Program-made: the position numbers and the translations under genes | DNA from: CAWAYR01 sp050250875 | GTDB taxonomy: Bacteria; Acidobacteriota; Vicinamibacteria; Vicinamibacterales; UBA2999 | Direction of reading: 5' to 3' | Assembly (NCBI GenBank): GCA_050250875.1 | Contig: JBFWNV010000015.1 | Coordinates: forward strand, 8,146 to 72,145 | DNA: 64,000 nt | Shown here: one piece after another, positions 49,322 through 60,777 of the stretch | Numbering within the stretch: the stretch's first letter is position 1 | How the letters are laid out: the number at the start of each line of letters is the position of its first letter | The notes under the pieces: generated by a model | Seen by the model: only the letters and a program-made list of their open reading frames with translations | Told to the model about the DNA's origin: nothing | Database searches by the model: none

Positions 49322-49815
49322 TGCCCCTGCGCTTCGGACTCATCGTCGCGACGCTCGCCGTCGCCGCCCACGTCGCCGCCCAGGCGCCGCCGGCCGCCGC
49401 CTCGGCGCCGGCCGCGGCCGCGCCGCAGGCACCGCGGCCCGATCTGCCGACCCCGCCGGCCAACTTCGCGTACCGGTCGGAAGGACGGCGCGATCCGTTC
49501 ATGAACCTGAGCCGCGCCGGTACCGTGGCCGTCCCCGACAAGGGGGCGACGCGGCCGAGCGGCGCCGCCGGGCTCGCCGTCGACGAGCTGGTGGTGCGCG
49601 GCATCGTGCAGAGCCAGGGCGCCTATGTCGCCATGGTGTCGGGCCCGGCGGGCCAGACGTTCACGATTCGCGCCGGCAGCAGGCTGTTCGACGGCTCGGT
49701 GCGGTCGATCACGCCGCAGGCGGTGGTGATCCAGCAGCAGGTCAGCGACCCGCTGTCACTTCAGAAGCAGCGAGAGGTGCGCAAGCACCTTCGCGTCCAG
49801 GAAGAGGGCAAATGA
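49318..49815 (+). CDS. pilP: type IV pilus assembly protein PilP
   Basis: PilP is a periplasmic protein linking PilNO to PilQ. The 165-residue protein has an N-terminal signal (LRFGLIVATLAVAAHVAAQ), an Ala/Pro linker, GRRDPFMNL at about 61 and a domain with LAVDELVVRGIVQSQGAYVA and SRLFDGSVRSITPQAVVIQQ. No lipobox cysteine is seen, unlike many PilP proteins. Two adjacent ATGs (49318, 49321) are possible starts. The stop overlaps pilQ. Confidence 0.92.
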   Translation: MMPLRFGLIVATLAVAAHVAAQAPPAAASAPAAAAPQAPRPDLPTPPANFAYRSEGRRDPFMNLSRAGTVAVPDKGATRPSGAAGLAVDELVVRGIVQSQGAYVAMVSGPAGQTFTIRAGSRLFDGSVRSITPQAVVIQQQVSDPLSLQKQREVRKHLRVQEEGK

Positions 49816-52136
49816 TGCTCGGCCGAATCGCTCCACTTGTGACGGTCGCCGCGTGTGTCGCCGCACTGGCGGGACCCGGGGCCGTAACCGGCGCCGCGTC
49901 GGGTGGTGCGGAAACTCCCCAGCTGCGGACCGTCTCCGCCCGCCTCGACGGCGGGATGAGCTCGATCGTCATCGAAGCCAGCGAGCCGGTGGCCTACGTG
50001 ACGAGCCAGCCCGACCCGCTCACCGTGCTGGTCGATCTGCGCAACGTCACGGCGGCCGGCGTCGAGCTGCCGGCGCCGAAGCGTCCGGTGCGCGGCGTCC
50101 GCGTCGAGCAGCGGCAGGGCGCCGACGGCACGCCGCTGGCGCGGGTGCGCGTCGATCTCGAGCGCGCCGCGCCGCACCGGGTGCGCACCTCGCGCAATCT
50201 GATCATGGTCGACGTCGACGGGACGCCGGCCGCCGTCGCCGCGCCCGCGGCGGCCGCCGAGCGGCGCACCGCCCGCGCCGCGGCCACCGAGCTGCGCGCC
50301 GTCCGGGCCTCGAAGTCGGGCGACGACGTCACCATCGCCATCGTCGGCAACGGCGAACTGAAGGCCACGACCGTCGACGAGGCCAGGGACCTGCCGCCGC
50401 GCGTGCTGCTCGACTTCGCCGGCGTCGCCGCGGCCCGGGCGGTGCCCGCCGCCCTCGCCGTCAACCAGGCCGACGTCGCCCGCGTGCGCGTCGCCACCAA
50501 CAGCCGCGATCCGCTGGTCACCCGCGTGGTCGTCGACCTCACCCGCAAGGTGCCGTACCGCCTCGAATCGGCCGGCGCCGACGGCGAGGAACTGCGCCTG
50601 ATCTTCACTGCCGCGGCCGACGCCCCGGCGGTGCCCGCCGCGCTGCCCGCCACCGCGGTGGAGCCGGCGATCGAGCCGCTGGTGACGGCCGCCGAGCCGG
50701 CGCCCCCGGTGACCGCAGCGTCGCCCGAGCCGACGCCCGCCGCCCTGCCGGTGGCGACGCCGGTCGCGGCACCGGCAGCGACGCCGGCGGTCGCCACGGC
50801 GGCGGCGATCGCCCCGACGCCCGCCGTGCTGCAGACCTCGTCGGCCCAGCCGGCGCCGGCGCCGACCGCCGGCGCGCCCGCCGACGGGCCGCGGTTCACC
50901 GGCCATCCGGTGTCGCTCGACTTCCAGGGCGCCGATCTGCGCGCGGTGCTGCGCACTTTCGCCGAGATCAGCGGCCTCAACGTGGTCATCGATCCGACCA
51001 TCACCGGCGCCGTCGACGTGTCGCTGCGCGACGTGCCGTGGGACCAGGCGCTCGACATCATCCTCAAGGCCAACAAGCTCGGCTACTACGTCGACGGCTC
51101 GATCGTCCGCATCGCGCCGCTGGGCGTCCTCGCCGACGAGGAGGCGCAGCGCCGCAAGCTCGCCGACGAGCAGGCGCTGGCCGGGGAGCTGCGCGTCGTG
51201 ACCCGGCCGCTCAGCTATGCCAAGGCCGCCGACCTGGTGCCGATCATCACCCGCAGCGCGCTGTCGTCGCGCGGCGAGGTGCAGGTCGACGCCCGCACCA
51301 ACACCGTGATCATCCGCGACCTGCCCGACCGGCTGACCGCGGCCACCGAGCTGATGGCGGCGCTCGATCTGCCGCAGCCGCAGGTCGAGATCGAGGCGCG
51401 GATCGTCCAGACGACCCGCGACTTCGCCCGCAGCATCGGCGTCGAATGGGGCTTCCAGGGCCGCGTCGCGCCCGAGCTCGGCAACACCACGCCGCTGGCC
51501 TTCCCGAACAACGGCAGCCTGAGCGGCCGCACCGGCCTGGCGCAGGGCCCCGACGGCGTCGCCAACGCCGTCAACCTCGGCGTCGCCAACGCCTCGAGCG
51601 CGCTCGGCCTGGCGCTGGGCTCGATCAACGGGGCCGTCAACCTCGACGTCGCGTTGAGCGCCCTGGAGCGCTCGGGTCAGGGCCGCCTGTTGTCGACGCC
51701 GCGGGTCTCGACCCAGAACAACGTCGAGGCCGAGATCACCCAGGGCGTGCAGATCCCGATTCAGACGGTCGCCAACAACACCATCACGGTGACCTTCAAG
51801 GACGCCGCGCTGACCCTCAAGGTGACGCCGCAGATCACCGCGTCGAACACCGTGATCATGCGCGTCTTCCTCGAGAACGCGGCGCCCGACTACAGCCGCG
51901 CCATCATCGACATCCCGCCGATCGACACCCAGCGGGCGGTGACCACGGTGCTGGTCGGTGACGGCGAGACCACGGTCATCGGCGGCATCTACCTGAGCCG
52001 CGAGCAGGCCGTGCAGGGCCGCACGCCGCTGCTGTCGCGGGTGCCGCTGCTCGGCTGGCTGTTCAAGCGCGACGAGATCAGCGACGAGAGCCGCGAGCTG
52101 CTGATCTTCATCACCCCGCGCATCACCAAGGGCTAG
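49812..52136 (+). CDS. pilQ: type IV pilus secretin PilQ
   Basis: PilQ forms the outer-membrane pore for the pilus. The 774-residue protein has a signal peptide, two AMIN domains (about 40-130 and 160-275) for murein binding, a long Ala/Pro linker, an STN domain near 365-440 (VSLDFQGADLRAVLRTFAEI), a secretin N-domain and the secretin core ending PLLSRVPLLGWLFKRDEISD and LLIFITPRI. It closes the coupled run pilMNOPQ. A second secretin of different design lies at 26162. Confidence 0.95.
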   Translation: MMLGRIAPLVTVAACVAALAGPGAVTGAASGGAETPQLRTVSARLDGGMSSIVIEASEPVAYVTSQPDPLTVLVDLRNVTAAGVELPAPKRPVRGVRVEQRQGADGTPLARVRVDLERAAPHRVRTSRNLIMVDVDGTPAAVAAPAAAAERRTARAAATELRAVRASKSGDDVTIAIVGNGELKATTVDEARDLPPRVLLDFAGVAAARAVPAALAVNQADVARVRVATNSRDPLVTRVVVDLTRKVPYRLESAGADGEELRLIFTAAADAPAVPAALPATAVEPAIEPLVTAAEPAPPVTAASPEPTPAALPVATPVAAPAATPAVATAAAIAPTPAVLQTSSAQPAPAPTAGAPADGPRFTGHPVSLDFQGADLRAVLRTFAEISGLNVVIDPTITGAVDVSLRDVPWDQALDIILKANKLGYYVDGSIVRIAPLGVLADEEAQRRKLADEQALAGELRVVTRPLSYAKAADLVPIITRSALSSRGEVQVDARTNTVIIRDLPDRLTAATELMAALDLPQPQVEIEARIVQTTRDFARSIGVEWGFQGRVAPELGNTTPLAFPNNGSLSGRTGLAQGPDGVANAVNLGVANASSALGLALGSINGAVNLDVALSALERSGQGRLLSTPRVSTQNNVEAEITQGVQIPIQTVANNTITVTFKDAALTLKVTPQITASNTVIMRVFLENAAPDYSRAIIDIPPIDTQRAVTTVLVGDGETTVIGGIYLSREQAVQGRTPLLSRVPLLGWLFKRDEISDESRELLIFITPRITKG

Positions 52137-52172
52137 GGCGGACGACTTCTCTCGATGGACATGAGGACGATC

Positions 52173-52820
52173 ATGCGAGTCCCGCAGTTGACCAAGAAGG
52201 CAGCCACGCTGGCCGTGCTGGCCGCGGCGCTGGGCGCGTCGGCGTGTGGCGAAGTCGCCCGCACCGGCCGATCGCCGGCCTACCTGATTCTCGACCGCCT
52301 GGAGGGCGCCAACGGGGCGGAGCCCGACGAGTTCTCGACGTTCGTGCCGTCGGACGTGATCACGCTCGTCCGCCGCACCATCGACGGCCGTGAAGTCCGC
52401 GTCGCGACCAGGTTCGTCGATCCGGGCCGGGTCACGCTGCGCGTCGGGCTGAAGAACCCGGGGCCGTCGGTGAGCCCGACCGCACCGGGTCCGCTGAACG
52501 CGGTCACGGTGACGCGCTACCGCGTCGTCTACAAGCGCACCGACGGCCGCGACACCCAGGGCGTCGACGTGCCGTACGCCTTCGACGGCGGGATGTCGCT
52601 GACGGTGCCCGAGGACCAGGCGGCGGTCGGCTTCTTCGAACTGGTGCGCATCATCGCCAAGGCGGAAAACCCGCTGGTCCGTCTGGTCAACAGCGGCGGC
52701 GTGGACGCGTTCGCGACCATCGCCGATGTGACCTTCTACGGAACCGACCAGGCCGGCAACGAGGTCAGCGTGACTGGCTCGATCTCCGTGACGTTCGCCG
52801 ACTGGGGCGACCCTGACTAG
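52173..52820 (+). CDS. lipoprotein linked to the pilus operon, unknown function
   Basis: The 215-residue protein has a lipobox signal (LAVLAAALGASAC, Cys25) and a beta-rich mature part with RSPAYLILDRLEGANGA and a late VTFYGTDQAGNEVSVTGSIS. I do not recognise a family. ATG 52173 follows GAGGA by five bases; ATGs at 52155 and 52161 would add six or four residues. Its place right after pilQ and before a PKD lipoprotein suggests a role at the outer membrane with the pilus. Confidence 0.8.
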   Translation: MRVPQLTKKAATLAVLAAALGASACGEVARTGRSPAYLILDRLEGANGAEPDEFSTFVPSDVITLVRRTIDGREVRVATRFVDPGRVTLRVGLKNPGPSVSPTAPGPLNAVTVTRYRVVYKRTDGRDTQGVDVPYAFDGGMSLTVPEDQAAVGFFELVRIIAKAENPLVRLVNSGGVDAFATIADVTFYGTDQAGNEVSVTGSISVTFADWGDPD

Positions 52821-52840
52821 GCCCTGAAAGGACCCGAGCC

Positions 52841-53887
52841 GTGACGTTCCTCAAGATTCGCGCCGTGCCCGCCGTGCTCCTCGCCGCCGCGGCGATGACC
52901 TTCGGCAGCTGCACCGTCAAGAAGTCCGAGGCGCCCGCCCTTGCCGGGCCCTCGGAAACCGGGCTGTCGCTGGCCACCAGCGTGACGCCCGACGTCCTCG
53001 ACCAGGATGGGCTGTCGCAGGCCGTCCTCGAGGTGGTGACGCGCGGTCCCGACGCCCGGCCCGTGCCGAACGTGCCGCTGCGCATCGAGATCCGGATGGG
53101 CGGGACGGTCGTCGATTTCGGCCGGCTGTCCAACAAGACGCCGATCACCGGCAGCGACGGCGTCGCCCGGGTGACCTACACGGCGCCGCCGGCGCCGGCC
53201 GAGCCGGTGGACTCGGACACCGTCGTCACGCTCTGGATCATCCCGGTCGGGAGCGACTACCACGGCGGGTTCGCCCGCTACGTCGAGCTGCGGCTGGTGC
53301 CGCGCGGCGTCATCCTGCCGCCGAACAGCCCGCCGACGTTCCCGCCCGAAGGCTTCGTCGTCACCCCGACGCCGGTGACCAACCGCACGCCGGTCACCTT
53401 CGACGCCTCGGGCACCATCGACGAAGGCGCCCGCTGCGGCTCGCGCTGCACCTACGCCTGGAACTTCGGCGACGGCACGTCGGGCACCGGCATGACGGTG
53501 ATCCACGAGTTCGAGAAGGTCGGGACGTTCGTCGTCACCCTGACCGTCACTGACTCGCGCGGCGCCACGATCGTCACCTCCAAGTCGGTCACCGTCGAGG
53601 CGGTGCCGGCGCCCGAGGCCGACTTCATCTGGTCGCCGACCGCACCGGTGGCCGGGCAGAACATCTTCTTCAACGCCCAGGCGTCGACGGCCGCCCCCGG
53701 CCACGTCATCGTCGCCTACGATTGGGACTTCGGCAGCGGCCGCACCGGCGAGGGCGTGACGATCACCAAGCGCTACGACACGCCGGGCACCTACAACGTG
53801 ACGCTGAAGGTCCACGACGACACGTTCCAGCCGACCGGAACGGCGGTGGTCACCAAGGCCGTCACGGTGGCCGTGCCGGTGCCGTAA
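52841..53887 (+). CDS. lipoprotein with PKD domains
   Basis: The 348-residue protein has a lipobox signal (LLAAAAMTFGSC, Cys24). A beta-sandwich of invasin/Big type (LSLATSVTPDVLDQDGLSQA) follows, then two PKD domains (about 180-260 and 265-345) with YAWNFGDGTSGTGMTVIHEF and YDWDFGSGRTGEGVTITKRY. PKD domains mediate protein contact at the cell surface. GTG 52841 has AAAGGA upstream. It probably works with the neighbouring lipoprotein and pilus secretin. Confidence 0.85.
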   Translation: MTFLKIRAVPAVLLAAAAMTFGSCTVKKSEAPALAGPSETGLSLATSVTPDVLDQDGLSQAVLEVVTRGPDARPVPNVPLRIEIRMGGTVVDFGRLSNKTPITGSDGVARVTYTAPPAPAEPVDSDTVVTLWIIPVGSDYHGGFARYVELRLVPRGVILPPNSPPTFPPEGFVVTPTPVTNRTPVTFDASGTIDEGARCGSRCTYAWNFGDGTSGTGMTVIHEFEKVGTFVVTLTVTDSRGATIVTSKSVTVEAVPAPEADFIWSPTAPVAGQNIFFNAQASTAAPGHVIVAYDWDFGSGRTGEGVTITKRYDTPGTYNVTLKVHDDTFQPTGTAVVTKAVTVAVPVP

Positions 53888-53895
53888 GGGACGAC

Positions 53896-55308
53896 GTGGC
53901 CCACTCCCGTATCGACGATCTCCGGCGCCGGGTCGAAGCCGACCCGGCGTCGATCGCGTTCGCGCAGCTGGCCGAGGAGTATCGCCGCGCCGGGCAGACC
54001 GAAGAGGCCGTGCGGATCTGCCGCGACGGGCTGACGCGGCATCCCGGGTACCTGTCAGCGAGGGTCACGCTGGGCCGCGCCCTGCTCGACCTGGGGCAAC
54101 TCGACGAGGCGCGCCACGAACTGCAGTTCGTCGCCACCGAAGCTCCGGAGAACCTCGCCGCCGTCCGCGGCCTGGCCGAGATCTTCCACCGGGAGGGCGA
54201 CCTGCCGGCGGCGCTCGAACACTTCCAGCGGGCGCTGTCGCTGGCCCGCCACGACCCGGAACTCGAGGAGATCGTCCAGCAGCTGTCGCGGCAAGTCGGG
54301 GCCGAGGCCGGATCCTCGAACGGCCTGACCTTCGAAGAGGCGCATCAGGAACTGCTGTCGGCGGCCGAGCGGGTGCCGTTCGTGTCGGCCGCGGCGCCAC
54401 CCGCCGCCGAAGCCGAGCCCGCGTCGGTGCCCGAGGCCGCGCCGTCGGCGGCCCCCGCCGCGGCGCCGTCGGGGGCCTTCGACTTCGACACGCTCGTGGC
54501 CACGCTCGGCACGCCGGCGGCGCCGCCGCTGGTCGAAGCCGTCGTCAGCGGCGAGACGCCGGAGGTGTTCGCGCTGCCGGACATTCCCGCCGAGGGCGGC
54601 GACCCCTTCGCCGCTCTCGAGGCCGAGCTGCGTGCCCAGGGCGACCTGGAGCCCCTGGCCATCGACGATCAGGTCGCGGCCCTGGTGGATGCCGACGCGG
54701 CCGATGACGTCACCGCGACCGAGGTGTCCGCTGGCGACTGGCCGGAGCCGCCTGCCGCCGAGGCCCCCGCCGACGTCGAGTCCGCGCCGGCAGTGACCGT
54801 GCCCGAGGGGGAGCCACCCGCCGACGCACCGTGGCTCACCACCCGGCTGGGCGACGAGGGCTCGCCCGAGCCGCAGCCCGTCGTGGAGTGGGGCGATGCC
54901 GAGGTGACCGTCGCCGAGGTCGCCCCGCCGGCGACCTTGCCGGACGAGCCGGTGGCGGCCCCCGCGCCGGTACTGGTGGTCGAGGGCGCGTTCCATCTCG
55001 AGGTGCCCATGCCCAGCGACGAACCCGTGGTGACGGCCCCGGCGTCCGGCGACGCGCTCCTCGCCGGCGTCGAGGAGGCGATGCACGCCGAGCTGGATGC
55101 CGCCGCCGTCGGGCCCGACGCGGTCGAGCGGCTGATGTCCGGCCTGACCGAAGCGGTCGAGCCTCCCGCGGCCGTCGCCGAGCCGTCCGCCGCGGCGTCC
55201 GAGGCGCCGCAGCCGTCGGGCGTCGCTGCCGCCGTCGAGCGCGACGACGTCCTCGGCGACCTCGAGGACTGGCTCAGCACCCTCCAGGACCGCTCCAGCG
55301 GCCAGTAG
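53896..55308 (+). CDS. TPR protein with a long acidic linker
   Basis: The 470-residue protein has four TPR-like units at about 5-140 (IAFAQLAEEYRRAGQTEEAV, VTLGRALLDLGQLDEARHEL). It then has some 300 residues of Ala/Pro/Glu-rich sequence, and a C-terminal helix (LEDWLSTLQDRSS). No signal or membrane segment is seen. It follows the pilus lipoproteins and may be a cytoplasmic adaptor. The stop is buried in a hairpin (55295-55316). Confidence 0.8.
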   Translation: MAHSRIDDLRRRVEADPASIAFAQLAEEYRRAGQTEEAVRICRDGLTRHPGYLSARVTLGRALLDLGQLDEARHELQFVATEAPENLAAVRGLAEIFHREGDLPAALEHFQRALSLARHDPELEEIVQQLSRQVGAEAGSSNGLTFEEAHQELLSAAERVPFVSAAAPPAAEAEPASVPEAAPSAAPAAAPSGAFDFDTLVATLGTPAAPPLVEAVVSGETPEVFALPDIPAEGGDPFAALEAELRAQGDLEPLAIDDQVAALVDADAADDVTATEVSAGDWPEPPAAEAPADVESAPAVTVPEGEPPADAPWLTTRLGDEGSPEPQPVVEWGDAEVTVAEVAPPATLPDEPVAAPAPVLVVEGAFHLEVPMPSDEPVVTAPASGDALLAGVEEAMHAELDAAAVGPDAVERLMSGLTEAVEPPAAVAEPSAAASEAPQPSGVAAAVERDDVLGDLEDWLSTLQDRSSGQ

Positions 55309-55316
55309 GCCGCTGG
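55295..55316 (+). terminator. hairpin over the TPR stop codon, possible terminator
   Basis: CCAGCGGCC and GGCCGCTGG form a perfect nine-base-pair stem around AGTA, which includes the start of the TAG stop. No U tract follows, so any termination would be factor-dependent or partial. Confidence 0.4.
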
Positions 55317-55353
55317 CAGGGCCGGAAGGGGTAGGGTAGTCTACGCCCGCGTC

Positions 55354-56451
55354 ATGGCGGTCCCCATCGATCTGCTCGACGCGCGGCTGGGCCGCGCCCT
55401 CGAGGCCGCGGCGGTGTCGGGCCTCGACGTCCTGCTCGTCACCACGCCGGCCAACGTCACCTATCTCACCGGCCTGCGGATCTCGGCCGGTATGCTGGCG
55501 CTCGGCGCCGGCCGGGCCACCCTCGTCGTCGATGGCCGGTATCTCGAGGCGGCGACCGCGGGGGTGTCTGGAAGGGCGGCGATGGGGCTTCACGCCGTCG
55601 TGCCCGGCGGCAGTTACGAGGAGGCCATTGCAGAGCTGGTTCGCAGCCTGGGAGGGGCCACCGTCGGGGTCGAGGCGGGCCACATGACGGTCGGGCGCCT
55701 GGCGGCGATTCGCCGCCAGATCGACGGGTCGGCCTCGCGGCGGGAGTGGCGTGAGATCGACGGCCTGATCGAGGGCTTGCGGGCCATCAAGGACCCCTGG
55801 GAGCGCCAGACGCTGCGCGACGCCGGCGGGCGCCTGTCGTCGGTAGCGGCGTGTATACTCCCGAAGGTGTCAGCCGGACGAACCGAGCGCCAGGTGGCCT
55901 GGGACATCGACGTGGCCCTTCGCTCCGCCGGGTTCGAGCGGCCGGCGTTCGAGACCATCGTCGCCGCAGGACCGCACGCCGCCCGGCCCCATCATCGCCC
56001 CACCGATCGGCGGCTGGAGCCTGGGGACCTGGTGCTCGTCGACTTCGGCGGCCAGCTCGACGGTTACCACGTGGACATGTCCCGGACGGTCGCGCTCGGC
56101 GACGTCGGCGCCCGCCGCCGGCACTGGCTGGAGGCCGTCGCCGCCGCCCAGGCGGCGGCCATCGCCGCGGTCGCGCCGGGGCGGCCGCCGTCGCAGGTCG
56201 ATGCCGCCGCCCGGCAGCGGCTCGCCGCCGAGGGCCTGGCCGACTACTTCGTCCACAGCACCGGCCATGGCCTCGGACTCGACGTCCACGAGCGACCCAC
56301 CATCGGGACCCGCGGCGACGCCGCCGGGCCGCTCGCCATCGACATGGCGTTCACCATCGAGCCGGGCGTCTACGTGTCCGGCGAAGGCGGCGTCCGCATC
56401 GAGGACGACGTGCTGGTCACCGCGACCGGCGCCGAGCGCCTCACCTACTGA
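55354..56451 (+). CDS. pepP: M24 family Xaa-Pro aminopeptidase
   Basis: The enzyme removes N-terminal residues next to proline and uses two metal ions. The 365-residue protein has a creatinase-like N-terminal part (LLVTTPANVTYLTGLRISAG) and a pita-bread domain. The metal ligands appear in order: VLVDFGGQLDGYHVDMSRT (two Asp), HSTGHGLGLDVHERP (His), AFTIEPGVYV (Glu) and VRIEDDVLVT (Glu). It precedes accB-accC, as in many phyla, though the usual intervening efp is absent here. Confidence 0.9.
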   Translation: MAVPIDLLDARLGRALEAAAVSGLDVLLVTTPANVTYLTGLRISAGMLALGAGRATLVVDGRYLEAATAGVSGRAAMGLHAVVPGGSYEEAIAELVRSLGGATVGVEAGHMTVGRLAAIRRQIDGSASRREWREIDGLIEGLRAIKDPWERQTLRDAGGRLSSVAACILPKVSAGRTERQVAWDIDVALRSAGFERPAFETIVAAGPHAARPHHRPTDRRLEPGDLVLVDFGGQLDGYHVDMSRTVALGDVGARRRHWLEAVAAAQAAAIAAVAPGRPPSQVDAAARQRLAAEGLADYFVHSTGHGLGLDVHERPTIGTRGDAAGPLAIDMAFTIEPGVYVSGEGGVRIEDDVLVTATGAERLTY

Positions 56452-56472
56452 ACGGAACCCCGACGCGTGTCC

Positions 56473-56937
<465 letters not shown>

Positions 56938-56947
56938 GGGTTCGCCC

Positions 56948-58318
<1,371 letters not shown>

Positions 58319-58326
58319 GCCGACCG

Positions 58327-58977
58327 GTGCCGGTCGGCCTGCCGCGGCTCTACGCCATCGTCGACGTCGAGGTGTGCGCCCGGACCGGGCGTCCGCCGCG
58401 CGACGTCGCGGCCGGACTGCTCGACGGCGGCGCGCGGCTGCTGCAGGTGCGCGCCAAGTCGTGGAGCGGCGGTGCGCTGCTGGCCCTGGTCGATGTCGTC
58501 CAGGCGCTCGCCGCGCCGGTGGGGGCGCGGGTCGTCGTCAACGACCGGGTGGACGTCGCCGGGGCGGCGTCGGCCGGCGTCCACGTCGGCCAGGCCGATC
58601 TGCCGCCGGCGGTGGCGCGACGGCTGCTCGGACCGGCGGCCCTGATCGGCTGCTCGACCCACACCGCCGACGAACTGACCGCCGGGCTCGCCGCGCCGGT
58701 CGACTACCTCGCCTACGGTCCGGTGTTCCCCACGGCGTCGAAGGCCCGTCCCGATCCGGTCGTCGGTCTCGACGGCGTGCGCGCGGCTGCCGACCGGGCC
58801 GCGGCGGCCGGGCGGCCACTGGTCGCCATCGGCGGCATCACCGTCGACACCGCCGGCGCGGTCATCGACGCCGGCGCCGACGCCGTCGCGGTGATCGCCG
58901 ATCTCATCGCCCACACCGAGCCGCCGGCGCAGCGCGCGCGGCGCTTTCTCATGGCGCTCGGTGAGCGGGCTGGTTAG
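58327..58977 (+). CDS. thiE: thiamine phosphate synthase
   Basis: ThiE joins the thiazole and pyrimidine moieties to make thiamine phosphate. The 216-residue protein keeps the diagnostic LLQVRAKSWSG, VVVNDRVDVAGAASAGVHVGQADL, YLAYGPVFPTASKARPDPVVGL and VAIGGITVDT blocks, unlike the TenI-like protein at 15646. GTG 58327 lies eight bases after accC. Other thiamine genes are not in the window. Confidence 0.92.
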   Translation: MPVGLPRLYAIVDVEVCARTGRPPRDVAAGLLDGGARLLQVRAKSWSGGALLALVDVVQALAAPVGARVVVNDRVDVAGAASAGVHVGQADLPPAVARRLLGPAALIGCSTHTADELTAGLAAPVDYLAYGPVFPTASKARPDPVVGLDGVRAAADRAAAAGRPLVAIGGITVDTAGAVIDAGADAVAVIADLIAHTEPPAQRARRFLMALGERAG

Positions 58978-58980
58978 AAT
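58975..58980 (+). promoter_or_regulatory. -10 element for the amino-acid permease
   Basis: TAGAAT overlaps the thiE stop codon and is a 5-of-6 match to TATAAT. The leader to ATG 59042 would be about 55 bases and includes GGAGG at 59033-59037. No clear -35 is seen. Confidence 0.5.
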
Positions 58981-59041
58981 TCCCCGGGCTCACGCCGGCA
59001 TGCCGGACCCGCCGGGACGCGGAAGGGACAGTGGAGGCTGA

Positions 59042-60718
59042 ATGGATTCCAACCTGCTGAAGACGAAGTCGATCGAGCAGCTGGTCGGTGACGTCGAGCA
59101 CGGCAGCAAGGCGCTGCGGCGCAGCCTGTCGGCCTGGGACCTGACGCTGCTGGGCATCGGCGCGATCATCGGCACCGGCATCTTCGTGCTCACCGGCACC
59201 GCGGCGGCCAACCAGGCCGGGCCCGCGATCATGACGTCGTATCTGTTCGCCGGCCTCGCCTGCGGATTCGCGGCGCTCTGCTACGCCGAGTTCGCCTCGA
59301 TGATCCCGATCGCCGGCAGCGCCTACACCTACGCCTACGCGACGATGGGCGAGCTGTTCGCCTGGATCATCGGCTGGGACCTCATCCTCGAGTACGCCGT
59401 CGGGTCGATGACCGTGGCGATCGGCTGGAGCGGCTACATGCAGAAGCTGCTCGAAGGGGCCGGCATCGCCCTGCCGGTGTGGATGTCGGCGGCGCCGAGC
59501 GCGGCCACCCCAGGCGCGGTGATCAACCTGCCGGCGGTCATCATCGTGCTCTGCATCATGTATCTGCTGGTGGTGGGCATCCGCGAGAGCGCCCGCTTCA
59601 ACGCCGTCATGGTCGGCGTGAAGCTGGCCGCGGTGCTGTTCTTCATCGGCGCCGGCGCGGTCTACGTCCGGCCGGACAACTGGAGCCCGTTCGCGCCGTA
59701 CGGCTGGGCCGGGGTGATGGGCGCCGCCGGGGTGGTGTTCTTCGCCTACATCGGCTTCGACGCGGTGTCGACCACCGCCGAGGAGGCCAAGAACCCGCAG
59801 CGTGACCTGCCCATCGGCATCATCGCTTCGCTGATCATCTGCACGACGCTCTACCTGGCGGTCGCTGCCGTGCTCTCGGGCATCGTCCCGGTGGTCGAGT
59901 ACAAGAGCGACCAGGCGTTCCTCAACGCCCCGGTGGCCTTTGCCCTCAGCCTCATCGGCCAGGACTGGGCCGCGTATCTGGTGTCGGCCGGCGCCGTGGC
60001 CGGCATCACCTCGGTGCTGCTGGTGATGCTGATGAGCCAGCCGCGCATCTTCTTCGCGATGAGCCGCGACGGCCTGCTCCCGCAGGGCATCAGCAAGGTG
60101 CACCCGCGGTTCGGCACCCCCTACATCACCACCATCATCACCTGCGTCGTCGTCGCCGTCGTCGCCGGGCTGACCCAGATTCAGACGGTCGGCGAGATGA
60201 CCTCGATCGGCACGCTGTTCGCGTTCGCCATCGTCTGCGGTGCGGTGCTGGTGCTGCGCGCCAAGCGACCGGAGGTGCACCGTCCGTTCCGCGTGCCGCT
60301 GGGACCGGTCTTCCCGGTGCTCGGCATCGTGTCGTGCACGTATCTGATGCTCAATCTGCCGATCCTGACCTGGGTGCGGTTCCTGGTCTGGCTCGACCTC
60401 GGCATGCTGATCTACTGGTTCTACGGCCGCACCCACAGCCCGCTGGCCGACGCCGCCGAGGCCGGCCGACGATCGCTGCTCGAGGGCATCGGCAACTTCG
60501 TGTTCGTGATGGGCGCGCTGGCGGTGTTCAACTTCGCCTGCATCGCCGTGCTCGGGCTGATGACCGAGGTCGGCCTCACCACGGAAACCATCGCCAAGTG
60601 GCACGAGATCGGCGTCACCGCCGAAGAGGCGGACGCGTTCGGCCTGAAGTGGCTCGGTGCCGCCGTTGGCGTCTGGCTGGTCGGCTTCGGCCTCCGCAAA
60701 GCCGCGGGCGGGAAGTAG
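59042..60718 (+). CDS. APC-superfamily amino-acid permease (CAT type)
   Basis: The 558-residue protein has about twelve to fourteen hydrophobic helices. LTLLGIGAIIGTGIFVLTGT is the helix-1 substrate loop and GFDAVSTTAEEAKNPQRDLP the helix-6 region, both typical of cationic amino acid transporter type APC carriers. It moves amino acids across the inner membrane, probably with protons or by exchange; the substrate cannot be read. It has its own Shine-Dalgarno, GGAGG, and likely its own promoter. The final residues include a charged loop and one last helix. Confidence 0.92.
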   Translation: MDSNLLKTKSIEQLVGDVEHGSKALRRSLSAWDLTLLGIGAIIGTGIFVLTGTAAANQAGPAIMTSYLFAGLACGFAALCYAEFASMIPIAGSAYTYAYATMGELFAWIIGWDLILEYAVGSMTVAIGWSGYMQKLLEGAGIALPVWMSAAPSAATPGAVINLPAVIIVLCIMYLLVVGIRESARFNAVMVGVKLAAVLFFIGAGAVYVRPDNWSPFAPYGWAGVMGAAGVVFFAYIGFDAVSTTAEEAKNPQRDLPIGIIASLIICTTLYLAVAAVLSGIVPVVEYKSDQAFLNAPVAFALSLIGQDWAAYLVSAGAVAGITSVLLVMLMSQPRIFFAMSRDGLLPQGISKVHPRFGTPYITTIITCVVVAVVAGLTQIQTVGEMTSIGTLFAFAIVCGAVLVLRAKRPEVHRPFRVPLGPVFPVLGIVSCTYLMLNLPILTWVRFLVWLDLGMLIYWFYGRTHSPLADAAEAGRRSLLEGIGNFVFVMGALAVFNFACIAVLGLMTEVGLTTETIAKWHEIGVTAEEADAFGLKWLGAAVGVWLVGFGLRKAAGGK

Positions 60719-60777
60719 CGGCCAGACCTTCCACGCGCGGCCGGACGCCACACGGCGCCGGCCGCCACGCCGACCGC

